From positions 1-12,507 of the forward strand of contig SXOW01000358.1 of assembly GCA_005778315.1 (NCBI GenBank): 12,507 nt of DNA, read 5' to 3'. The notes under the pieces are model-generated. The model ran no database searches. It saw only the letters and a list, made by a program, of their open reading frames with translations, and was not told the origin of the DNA. Below, piece by piece: positions 1-5,960 of this stretch (position 1 is the stretch's first letter; every line of letters starts with the position of its first letter). The translations under genes were made by a program, and so were the position numbers. Source of the stretch: Acidobacteriota bacterium. Lineage in GTDB: Bacteria > Acidobacteriota > Vicinamibacteria > Vicinamibacterales > UBA8438.

Positions 1-150
1 CGGTCCGCCAGGAGTGCCGACGACCGGTCGCCATCGGACCACGTCTGCGGGTGTATCTCGCATGGTCCCGTAGGCGACTGCCGCCACCAACGTGACGACG
101 ACCAGCGTTGATGCGACGGACGCAGAATCTGGCGATGAGGGACGTCGCAT
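1..150 (-). CDS. Membrane-anchored or secreted protein, N-terminal 50 residues only (runs off left edge)
   Basis: Reading leftward from an ATG at 150-148, 50 codons stay open to the edge of the window. The protein starts MRRPSSPDSA, then has a hydrophobic stretch at about residues 12-27 (VASTLVVVTLVAAVAYG), so it is either an uncleaved anchor or a signal peptide; the part after it is polar. A purine-rich ribosome site (GGGGGAAA, plus-strand 156-163) sits 8 nt before the ATG, and the start lies only 19 bp after the stop of the DUF4331 gene, so the two are probably co-transcribed. No domain can be recognised in 50 residues. I recall that DUF4331 genes often neighbour TPR-type or HupE/UreJ-type genes, but nothing visible here identifies this protein as either. 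Fairly sure it is a real gene, unsure of function. Confidence 0.6.
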   Translation of the reverse strand, partial: MRRPSSPDSASVASTLVVVTLVAAVAYGTMRDTPADVVRWRPVVGTPGGP

Positions 151-169
151 GATGCTTTCCCCCTACTTG

Positions 170-1580
170 CTACTTGATGACCGGGCCCATGCCATCAAGC
201 CCCGCATGCGGCGCGGCGAGATACGGGAAGACGTTCAGGTATGCCACGTCATTCGCGTCGACGCCGTCGCCCAGCGAGTTGTTCGGGAACTTGTCGAACG
301 CCGGGGTGAACGCGGTGGCGCCAGCCATGACCCGCAGGGCGATATCGACAACGTCGTCGCCCACCCGTCGCCCGTTCGGGAAGCCTGCCGTGTCGCCACC
401 GAGCAGCCCGAGTCGGGACACGGCCGCTCCGGTTGACGGCGGGATGGCCATGTTCAAACGCAGCATCTCCGACGCCGTGACGTTGGCCGGCTGGTTGAGC
501 CCCGGAATGCCCGTGAGGAAAATCGTGACGAGGTCGTTCCGCGGCGGCGGCGGTACCGACACGCCGAAGAGGCCGGTCAGCAGGCGCGCCACCTCCGGGT
601 CGGTCACGCGGTCCAGCGCCACGGCATCGCCGGTTGGTTCAAGGCCATTGAACGCGTCCTTGCGGGCGAGGTCGATGACCAGCTCATTCACCAACGGATT
701 CCCCAAACGCGACACTTGCACCCATGACCCGCTATGGGTCTGGCCGCCCGGGGTGCGCGAGGTCACCGCTTGGCGGCTGGCCGTCGACCACACCCCGATG
801 ACCGCATGTGGATCCGTGGCGTTGGTCGGCGCGCTGCCGCTGCGTGTGAGCTTTTCCACGGGCACCTGGAAGGCGATGGTGTGCACGTTGAAGCCCGCGG
901 TGCCGTCCACTGGTGGGCCATAGTTTCCGGTCAGGTTGCGCAGCTGGGCCAGATCGAACACCGCGCCGAGATCCAGATAGAACCCCTCGTCACGTGGCCC
1001 GGCGAACACACGCATGCCGCTCGGAAGCTGTTGCACGCCGCTGCCGATCATCTTCGCGTAGTCCGGCATGGAATTGAGGCCGACATTCGCCGGCATGACC
1101 GGCACGCTGCCCAGCGGCACCGCGGTGCCACCGCGACGCCGCCCATCGACCGCGACGCCGCCCATCGACCCGCCACACGAAGGCCTGCTGCATGACGTTC
1201 AGGTCCGGGTCGTCCAGCGTCGTGACCTGGCCGGTGTTGTAGAGGAAGGTCGCCGGGTTTCGCAGTGCGGTCTTGAAGCGGAACTGGTAGGTGATGTCTT
1301 CCACCGCGTCGCCGTTGTTGTCGACCATCACCTCGTATAAGACGTTGTCGTCGAACCGGTGAAAGTTGGGGCCGGAACTGGGGAACTCGAGCGGAATGAA
1401 ATTGGCGATGAAGGTGACGAGGTGCGGATCATTCGGATCCCTGAACGCATACACATCGGTGTTGTCGGCAAGAGGATCGCTGGCGATGAGGGGAGCTTCC
1501 CGGTGGCTGGACGCCTGCGGCGCCAGCACGCAGAGTCCGGTCAAGGCAACGACAAGCGTCACGAGCTTCGATCTACGCAC
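170..1580 (-). pseudogene. DUF4331 family secreted protein, frameshifted by a 19-bp tandem duplication
   Basis: Two overlapping frames carry successive parts of one DUF4331 protein. The first part starts at GTG 1580, chosen because AGGGAGGT lies 5 nt upstream, and gives a signal peptide (MRRSKLVTLVVALTGLCVLA, cleavage near the ASS before HREAP). It continues with the family hallmarks SHREAPLIASDPLADNTDVYAF, PNFHRFDDNVLYEV and DNNGDAVEDITYQFRF, shifts into nonsense near 1165 and stops at 990. The second part, in another frame from about 1165 to the TAG at 170-172, holds MPANVGLNSMPDY, VFAGPRDEGFYLDLGAVFDL and, near the C-terminus, DGVDANDVAYLNVFPYL. The break lies on two exact copies of a 19-bp unit. 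Removing one copy joins the frames as FVWRVDGRRRGGTAVPLGS and yields about 463 residues, a normal length for the family. The function of DUF4331 is unknown; the protein would be periplasmic or outside the cell. The gene as it stands should give only a truncated product unless the duplication reverts or is an assembly error. Confidence 0.88.
1130..1170. repeat. Exact 19-bp tandem duplication (about 2.2 copies) that breaks the DUF4331 frame
   Basis: The unit CGCGACGCCGCCCATCGAC occurs at 1132-1150 and again, without a mismatch, at 1151-1169; the 19-bp periodicity extends from 1130 to 1170. Nineteen is not a multiple of three, so the second copy shifts the reading frame of the minus-strand DUF4331 gene. 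Deleting one copy restores a single open frame. Confidence 0.95.
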
Positions 1581-1585
1581 ACTGC

Positions 1586-1593
1586 ACCTCCCT
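1586..1593 (-). promoter_or_regulatory. Shine-Dalgarno AGGGAGGT fixing the GTG start of the DUF4331 gene
   Basis: On the minus strand AGGGAGGT is followed by 5 nt (GCAGT) and then GTG at 1580-1578. An upstream in-frame ATG at 1622 would put arginine-, glycine- and histidine-rich residues before the signal peptide and would place this ribosome site inside the gene, so the GTG is the better start. Confidence 0.75.
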
Positions 1594-1748
1594 GCGGCGT
1601 GGCCGCCGCGCTGTACGGCCATTACGGCCCCGTTGCGTGTTGAGCCACCCCAACTGCGTACTTCTACGGACGCCGAGCGCGATCGGATTGCACATGACGA
1701 GAACCACCGGCTGGCTACCTACGTATTGAAGAGGCGGGAGGCAACACC

Positions 1749-2456
1749 ATGAAGTCGAGTGCTGCGTTGTGGGCGGTCGTGTTCGGCGTGGTCGGGTCGT
1801 CCGGGTGCGTCGTGTCCGTCGGCGGCTGGTCGTGCGACGAGACCGAGTCCCGCAGCGCCGACCTGTCCGTCGGTGACGCGACGAGTATCAAGGTCCGGGT
1901 TGAGGCCGGGTCACTCCGTATCGAGGGTCGCGACGGTCTCACTGAGGTTCGCGCGACCGGTATGGCGTGCGCCGCGACCCCGGAAGACCTCGCGCGTGTC
2001 GAGCTCACGGTGGAACGGGTGGGGAGGGAGCTCGTGGTCGAGACCCGCACCGAAGACACGCACGGGAGGCTCGACCTCGTCCTGGAGGTGCCGAAGACCC
2101 TGCCGCTTGACGTCAGGGACTCGTCCGGGAGCGTGAAGATCTACGATGTGGCGGGGCTCGCCCTCCGCGATGGGTCCGGCAGTATCGACATCGACGGCGT
2201 GACCGGGGACGTGCGGGTCAGGGATGGATCCGGCAGCGTCGAGATCATCGCGGTCGGCGGCAACGTGGTCATCGAGGACGACGGGTCGGGTGGCATTTCG
2301 ATTACCGATGTCGGTCGTGACGTCCTCGTCGAGGACGATGGATCCGGCGGCATCGATGTAGCTGACGTCAAGGGCGACTTCGTCGTGAGGCGGGGAGGGA
2401 GCGGTCATGTGCGGCATAGCGCCGTGGCGGGGCGCGTGGACATTCCGTCGGATTAG
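1749..2456 (+). CDS. DUF4097-type beta-repeat lipoprotein
   Basis: A 235-residue envelope protein. The N-terminus is a short signal ending in a possible lipidation cysteine (C20, in GSSGC; the -3 serine makes this a weak lipobox). After a linker, residues 45-115 form a beta-strand domain. Residues 121-232 are a ladder of six short repeats, each with a D/R-x-x-SG-S/G turn followed by an alternating hydrophobic strand (the serine of the SG pair at 126, 143, 161, 180, 199 and 218, spacing 17-19). This is the pattern of the DUF4097/DUF2807 'putative adhesin' families, which fold as a right-handed beta solenoid and whose function is not established. The acidic turns (EDDGSGG) might bind cations, which is inference. 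GGGAGG at 1736-1741 lies 7 nt before the ATG. It is divergent from the DUF4331 gene, with 168 bp between the two starts. It is probably an outer-membrane or periplasm-facing lipoprotein. Confidence 0.8.
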   Translation: MKSSAALWAVVFGVVGSSGCVVSVGGWSCDETESRSADLSVGDATSIKVRVEAGSLRIEGRDGLTEVRATGMACAATPEDLARVELTVERVGRELVVETRTEDTHGRLDLVLEVPKTLPLDVRDSSGSVKIYDVAGLALRDGSGSIDIDGVTGDVRVRDGSGSVEIIAVGGNVVIEDDGSGGISITDVGRDVLVEDDGSGGIDVADVKGDFVVRRGGSGHVRHSAVAGRVDIPSD

Positions 2457-2596
2457 CGCCCGAGCGGAGACCTGGCCGGGTTCCACCGGCACACGGGTCT
2501 GATGGATAGCCGCTAGGCTTTTACGGCGCTTTGCTAGATACTTTCGGACGAGCAACGCCTCGGCCGTCCAGTGCGTTGTCGAGAAGCGTCGCGTTC

Positions 2597-3262
2597 ATGA
2601 CCCACACCAGCCGGTTCCGGTGCACCGTTGCTCTCGTCGCGCCGCTCCTGGTCGCGGTGCCCGCGTGGGCACAGTCCGGCCTGGACCCGGTGGCCTTCCC
2701 AGAGCGTCAGGTGGTGATCGTGTCGCCAACAGCGGACGATCCCCGCATCGATCTGGCCCGTACCGCCCTGGAGTTCTGGAATCAGACCCTGTACGAAGTC
2801 GGCGTGCCGGTGCGCTTGCATGAAGCGTCGTTGGTGGTGGGTGTGACGGGCGTGCGAGCCATCGAAACCTACGCCCGGTTCGTCGCGCAGCGCGGTGGGC
2901 GCATCCCAAAGGGATCATCAGGACCGGTGCCACCGCAAGAGCTCAGAGACATCGGGGGCGATGTCGTCGTGTTGCTCTCGCAACAACCGCTGTTGCCCTT
3001 CGCCTGGCCGCTGGTCGGGTCGCCAGACTACTTCGTCGTGATCCGGTCCCCTGAACCGCGACGGTCCGGCGACCTGCGGGTCCTGCGAAACATCATTGCC
3101 CACGAGCTTGGCCACACGCTAGGCTTGACCCACCATCGCGCGAGCTTCACGCTCATGTGCGGTCCGTGCTCGTCGATCGCCGCCGCCGACGAGACGCTGG
3201 AGTGGCTCCCGTTGACGGAACTCGACCGCGATCGCTTGCGGGCGATCCACGCACCCCAATAG
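2597..3262 (+). CDS. Secreted matrixin-like (metzincin) zinc metalloprotease
   Basis: A 221-residue protein with a signal peptide (cleavage probably after AWA, residues 23-25) and a small catalytic domain. The zinc motif HELGHTLGLTHH fits HExxHxxGxxH, with H169, H173 and H179 as ligands and E170 as catalytic base. Eight residues after H179 comes M187 in TLMCGPC, which matches the methionine turn of metzincins; similar LMCG...C endings occur in bacterial matrixin-like proteins. The hydrophobic strand DYFVVIRS (144-151) precedes the active-site helix. The frame is open upstream to a TTG at 2531, but the ATG at 2597 is the start that puts the signal peptide at the N-terminus; its ribosome site is weak (GAGAAG about 11 nt upstream). 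It should act outside the cytoplasm on unknown proteins. No propeptide or C-terminal anchor is visible. It follows the DUF4097 lipoprotein by 140 bp; co-transcription is possible but not shown. Confidence 0.8.
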   Translation: MTHTSRFRCTVALVAPLLVAVPAWAQSGLDPVAFPERQVVIVSPTADDPRIDLARTALEFWNQTLYEVGVPVRLHEASLVVGVTGVRAIETYARFVAQRGGRIPKGSSGPVPPQELRDIGGDVVVLLSQQPLLPFAWPLVGSPDYFVVIRSPEPRRSGDLRVLRNIIAHELGHTLGLTHHRASFTLMCGPCSSIAAADETLEWLPLTELDRDRLRAIHAPQ

Positions 3263-3295
3263 CCCCCGGCTCGCTCCGTCCGTCCCGCGTCGCAA

Positions 3296-3309
3296 GGGCC
3301 TTCAGGCCC
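3296..3309. terminator. Short hairpin between convergent genes, possible bidirectional terminator or repeat element
   Basis: GGGCC-TTCA-GGCCC forms a 5-bp stem with a 4-nt loop in the 95-bp gap between the protease stop (3262) and the end of the DUF2231 gene (3358). There is no T-tract on either side, so a classical intrinsic terminator is unlikely. It might be a small intergenic hairpin element instead. Confidence 0.3.
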
Positions 3310-3357
3310 GCCATGGAACTCGGGCAGCTGGCGCTCGTGCAACATGGGGCTGGGCCG

Positions 3358-3834
3358 TCAGGGCCGACCCTCGAGCGGCGCCGCCACACCGACCCCGTGC
3401 TCGTACACGAGTCGCCCCCCCAGCTCGGCCGTCATGGCGAGGAGCAAGCATCCACCCAGCCCCACCACGGCCAAGCCCGTCATCGCTCCGAGCCCGAGCC
3501 GAGGCCTGAGCCGTCGCAAACCGATGCGACCCGCGGTCGCGAGCCCGAAGTACCAGACGCACCACAGCGCCTGGTCCCAGTGTTGAGTCACCACCGCTTG
3601 CGCCATCCCCGGAGTGAAGACCTCCGCCGCCCCCGCGCGGCCAGTCTGGTAGGCGACCACGAGCATCACCGTGCCGGCGACGTAGAGCCCCGTTGCCACG
3701 TTGCTCAGCGTCACCCGGTTGGCGGCGCGGACCAGAGCGAGAAGATCGACGCCGAACGCCGTGACCAGCAGACCGATCGGCAGGTGCACGATCAGCGCGT
3801 GCGGGTTGGGAGCCCAGTCGGCCAGCGCCGTCAT
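3358..3834 (-). CDS. DUF2231 family four-helix membrane protein
   Basis: A 158-residue protein with four hydrophobic segments, at about residues 14-34, 43-63, 88-104 and 116-135. Features of the DUF2231 family are visible: the N-terminal NPHALIVHLPIGLL (H12 and H17 at the first helix), H85 before the third helix, and the C-terminal GGRLVYEHGVGV with H146. The conserved membrane-flanking histidines suggest haem or metal ligation in an inner-membrane redox protein; that role is inference, since the family has no settled function. The gene starts 12 bp after the stop of the eight-haem cytochrome gene on the same strand, so the pair most likely forms an operon in which this protein could link the membrane quinone pool to the periplasmic cytochrome. 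The ribosome site before the ATG is poor, which fits translation following from the upstream gene. Confident in the family, unsure of function. Confidence 0.82.
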   Translation of the reverse strand: MTALADWAPNPHALIVHLPIGLLVTAFGVDLLALVRAANRVTLSNVATGLYVAGTVMLVVAYQTGRAGAAEVFTPGMAQAVVTQHWDQALWCVWYFGLATAGRIGLRRLRPRLGLGAMTGLAVVGLGGCLLLAMTAELGGRLVYEHGVGVAAPLEGRP

Positions 3835-3846
3835 GAGAGTGGTCCG

Positions 3847-5070
3847 CTACTGGGACATCCGCCACGGTGATACCGAGGGCCACGTCTCGAGGGCCTCGAG
3901 CGCCCACGCGGTTGTTTCCTCGTCGTGACAGGTCGTGCAGGGGTTGGGAATGCCGTACCGGTCCGTTTGGGCGGGAGACACAAACTTGAACGTGTGACTG
4001 CGCACGTTGATGTTGCCCACAGTTTCGGCAATTCCCGGCATGTGGCAGGCGACACACGCACTACCTTCCCCTTCGGGGTCATGCTGGGTGTGATACGCGA
4101 CCGAGCCACGCGGCCCGGCTTGCAGCTGAGGCCCGTGGCAGTCGAGACAGACGTCATTGCCGGGCGCGATCAAGTCGGCGTTGTGCTCGGTGCCGTGCAC
4201 GTCGTGGCAGCCGTAGCAGGTCACGCCTTTCACGGACATCTGGCTCTGGATGAAGTCGTTGCCCTGCATCCGATTCTTGTGGGCTGAGCCGTCCGGCCAG
4301 TGGGTGACCGTTTCCTCCCCCAGCTCGGGGCCTTCGAGTTCCCAATAGTCGCTGAGTCGATCGCCGGGACGATACCCCACCGGCCAGTCGTAGTACTGCC
4401 CGTTGATCGGATTCTCGAGGGGTCGTCCCTGCGAATGGCACTGGATACAGATGTCGTCCGCCCGCACCGGATCGAGCCGGGCCGGATTGATGATAGTGGC
4501 GGCGGTTTGCGCCGCGTTGTGGAGGCTGCCCGGTCCGTGGCACGCCTCGCAGCCGACATTCCATTCCGTGGGCGTCTTGGTGGTGATGTCGTAGTTGACA
4601 GAATGGCAGCCGTCGCACAGCGGGCCCGTGGGTCGCTGCATCTGGTCGGCGGGATAGTGGTCCGCCCACCACTCTCGACCCGGCTGCGGGTTGTAGCGGC
4701 GCCACTGACGATTCTGGACGTCCCACTGCGCCGGGAAGACGAAGTAGTCGTCGCCGACTTGCGTGTAATAGCGCTGCTTCCACTTGCTGCCGTAGGTGAA
4801 GACAACGTCCTCCGGTGTGAAGGTCACCAGCGGATCGTTGGTGGCGAAATCGCCCAGGATCACCTCCGGTTGTTCGCGTGGGTCCTGAATGACCTTCGCC
4901 ATCAGGGTGTCCTGCCAACGGTCGTGGATGTCGGCGTGGCATGTCTGACACGAGTCAGACCCGGCGTATGTGGCCTCGGAGAGATCGATCTCCGCATCCG
5001 GTCGACCCAGGCAGGCGGTCGACAGCACCACGGTGCAGAGGGCCAAAGCCAGAGAGGGTCGTCTGTGCAT
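3847..5070 (-). CDS. Eight-haem c-type cytochrome, exported
   Basis: A 407-residue exported multihaem cytochrome. Eight CxxCH haem-attachment motifs occur at residues 41-45 (CQTCH), 152-156 (CDGCH), 174-178 (CEACH), 208-212 (CIQCH), 285-289 (CYGCH), 308-312 (CLDCH), 339-343 (CVACH) and 378-382 (CTTCH). The N-terminus is a signal ending in STAC (C20), possibly a lipoprotein with a weak lipobox because -3 is serine. The block VGCEACHGPGSLHN, the earlier FPAQWDVQNRQW region and the closing CTTCHDEETTAWALEALETW resemble the cytochrome part of proteins in which a multihaem domain is fused to tetratricopeptide repeats; here the protein ends before any such repeats. It probably carries electrons in the periplasm or on the outer membrane; the substrate is unknown. 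ATG 5070 is chosen because it begins the signal; the frame runs upstream to a GTG at 5157 through arginine- and proline-rich residues with no signal. DUF2231 follows in a probable operon. Confidence 0.9.
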   Translation of the reverse strand: MHRRPSLALALCTVVLSTACLGRPDAEIDLSEATYAGSDSCQTCHADIHDRWQDTLMAKVIQDPREQPEVILGDFATNDPLVTFTPEDVVFTYGSKWKQRYYTQVGDDYFVFPAQWDVQNRQWRRYNPQPGREWWADHYPADQMQRPTGPLCDGCHSVNYDITTKTPTEWNVGCEACHGPGSLHNAAQTAATIINPARLDPVRADDICIQCHSQGRPLENPINGQYYDWPVGYRPGDRLSDYWELEGPELGEETVTHWPDGSAHKNRMQGNDFIQSQMSVKGVTCYGCHDVHGTEHNADLIAPGNDVCLDCHGPQLQAGPRGSVAYHTQHDPEGEGSACVACHMPGIAETVGNINVRSHTFKFVSPAQTDRYGIPNPCTTCHDEETTAWALEALETWPSVSPWRMSQ

Positions 5071-5102
5071 GCTCGTCAACCAATGATAGCGTCTGTCTGA
5101 CG
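5071..5102. promoter_or_regulatory. 32-bp divergent start region between the cytochrome and the unknown secreted protein
   Basis: The start codons at 5070 (minus) and 5103 (plus) point away from each other with only 32 bp between them. Both promoters cannot fit in this gap, so at least one must overlap the other gene's coding sequence, or one transcript starts at or very near its ATG. On the minus strand TATCAT lies about 12 nt before the cytochrome ATG and could be a -10 element of a nearly leaderless transcript. Neither start has a strong Shine-Dalgarno. Confidence 0.45.
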
Positions 5103-5837
5103 ATGGCGGGGGGATCTGGGTGGAGACGGTTCGTCGCGGGGGCGGTCGTCGCGACACAGGCAGCGCTGTGCCCTGACGGGGTCTGGGCTCAGACGCGCTG
5201 TGCCCTCCTCTGTGCGCCGGAGGTCAAAATTGAGCCCACGCTCACGGTTGAACACCTGTTCGGGAGGGCCCGAATCGCGGAACTAGAAGAGGGGGAGGTG
5301 GTCGCCGTGCGTCCGCAGGAGCGGGAATCGGTGCTCGAGTTGATTCTCGCGGTCGGCATTCCGACCGAGATTCCCCGCGTTGGCTTCACCGTGGAGACGA
5401 TCTTCGTCCCGTTCGGTGAAACCGACGTCCACCCGTTCACCGGCACCTCTGGGGGTCCTGGGCAGCCGATTCGCGACAACGGCATCGAGGTTGAGCTGGA
5501 GCTCAATCTGTCCCTGCTCGAGCCGGAACAGACTGGCGGCTGGGTCGAAAGCCATTTCGACATCGTCGACAAGATCAGTCCGGGCGCCACGCCGACCGCG
5601 GCCAGCGTCTACACGCACAAGCTCAATTTCGAGCTCGATACGGCGTTCCTCCCGTTCAGTCGGCTCGGTGACAACAACTGGCTGCGTCATCTGGAGGTGG
5701 AGGGCTCGCTTGACTACGTTGCGACCGGGCTCCCCAAAGCCGGCGACGTTATCGGGAATCAGCGCTACCTCGACGATGCGAGCGCGTGGTCGTTTTCCCT
5801 GGTCGGGGTGATACCACTGGCCCCGCTGTCTCCCTGA
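5103..5837 (+). CDS. Exported strand-rich protein of unknown function, possible outer-membrane protein
   Basis: A 244-residue protein that I do not recognise. Residues 1-29 are a signal peptide (MAGGSGWRRFVAGAVVATQA onward, cleavage after VWA). The mature part opens with QTRCALLCAPE, a cysteine pair (C33, C37) that could form a disulfide, and then shows a series of strands with alternating hydrophobic and polar residues: IEPTLTVEHLF, VLELILAVGI, RVGFTVETIFVP, GIEVELELNLSLL, HKLNFELDTAFLPF, HLEVEGSLDYVATG and a final WSFSLVGVIPL. This pattern, with acidic turns, is what a small outer-membrane barrel or a beta-sandwich looks like; the choice between them is open. ATG 5103 begins the signal; the frame upstream has no better start and has the composition of the opposite-strand cytochrome. 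Its start abuts that of the cytochrome gene, so shared regulation and a partnership in extracellular electron transfer are possible, but this is inference only. Confidence 0.72.
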   Translation: MAGGSGWRRFVAGAVVATQAALCPDGVWAQTRCALLCAPEVKIEPTLTVEHLFGRARIAELEEGEVVAVRPQERESVLELILAVGIPTEIPRVGFTVETIFVPFGETDVHPFTGTSGGPGQPIRDNGIEVELELNLSLLEPEQTGGWVESHFDIVDKISPGATPTAASVYTHKLNFELDTAFLPFSRLGDNNWLRHLEVEGSLDYVATGLPKAGDVIGNQRYLDDASAWSFSLVGVIPLAPLSP

Positions 5838-5871
5838 CGCCATCCGCCTCAGCCCGCGCACAGCCCGAGCG

Positions 5872-5907
5872 CGGGGCGCATGCCGGGCACGTTCCCGCCG
5901 CGCCCCG
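5872..5907. terminator. Nested GC-rich hairpin after the unknown secreted protein gene
   Basis: CGGGGCGC (5872-5879) pairs perfectly with GCGCCCCG (5900-5907); inside the loop CGGG (5884-5887) pairs with CCCG (5894-5897). The structure lies 35 bp after the stop at 5837 and 38 bp before the ribosome site of the next gene. It lacks a T-tract, so it is either a weak terminator or a structure in the leader of the serine hydrolase transcript. Confidence 0.4.
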
Positions 5908-5945
5908 TTGCCCCCGTCGCCGATGTCTGCTAGCGTCCGCATCAC

Positions 5946-5953
5946 AAGGAGGT
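5946..5953 (+). promoter_or_regulatory. Near-consensus Shine-Dalgarno AAGGAGGT for the serine hydrolase
   Basis: AAGGAGGT lies 7 nt before ATG 5961. It is the strongest ribosome site in the window and fixes this start over the in-frame ATG three codons later. Confidence 0.8.
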
Positions 5954-5960
5954 CTGGGCG

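Noticed and set aside
174..923. Plus-strand open frame opposite the DUF4331 3' part
   Set aside because: The minus strand has clear DUF4331 motifs; the plus frame is rich in Ser, Pro, Thr and Arg without a recognisable fold.
990..1200. Programmed ribosomal frameshift in the DUF4331 gene
   Set aside because: The shift is fully explained by an exact 19-bp duplication; no slippery heptamer is needed.
1623..1748. Sigma-70 promoters in the divergent gap between the DUF4331 and DUF4097 genes
   Set aside because: A TTGCAC at about 1687 has no convincing -10 at the right distance; promoters are likely here but cannot be placed.
2508..2522. AGCC-GCTA-GGCT hairpin followed by TTTT as a terminator after the DUF4097 gene
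   Set aside because: The stem is only 4 bp and the T-run only 4 nt, too weak to call although the position would suit.
3157..3870. Plus-strand frame overlapping the protease end and the DUF2231 gene
   Set aside because: It spans parts of two real genes in another frame or strand and reads as arginine-, histidine- and proline-rich sequence with no hydrophobic core.
4300..5100. Plus-strand open frame opposite the multihaem cytochrome
   Set aside because: The minus strand carries eight CxxCH motifs in frame; the plus frame shows no domain or export signal.
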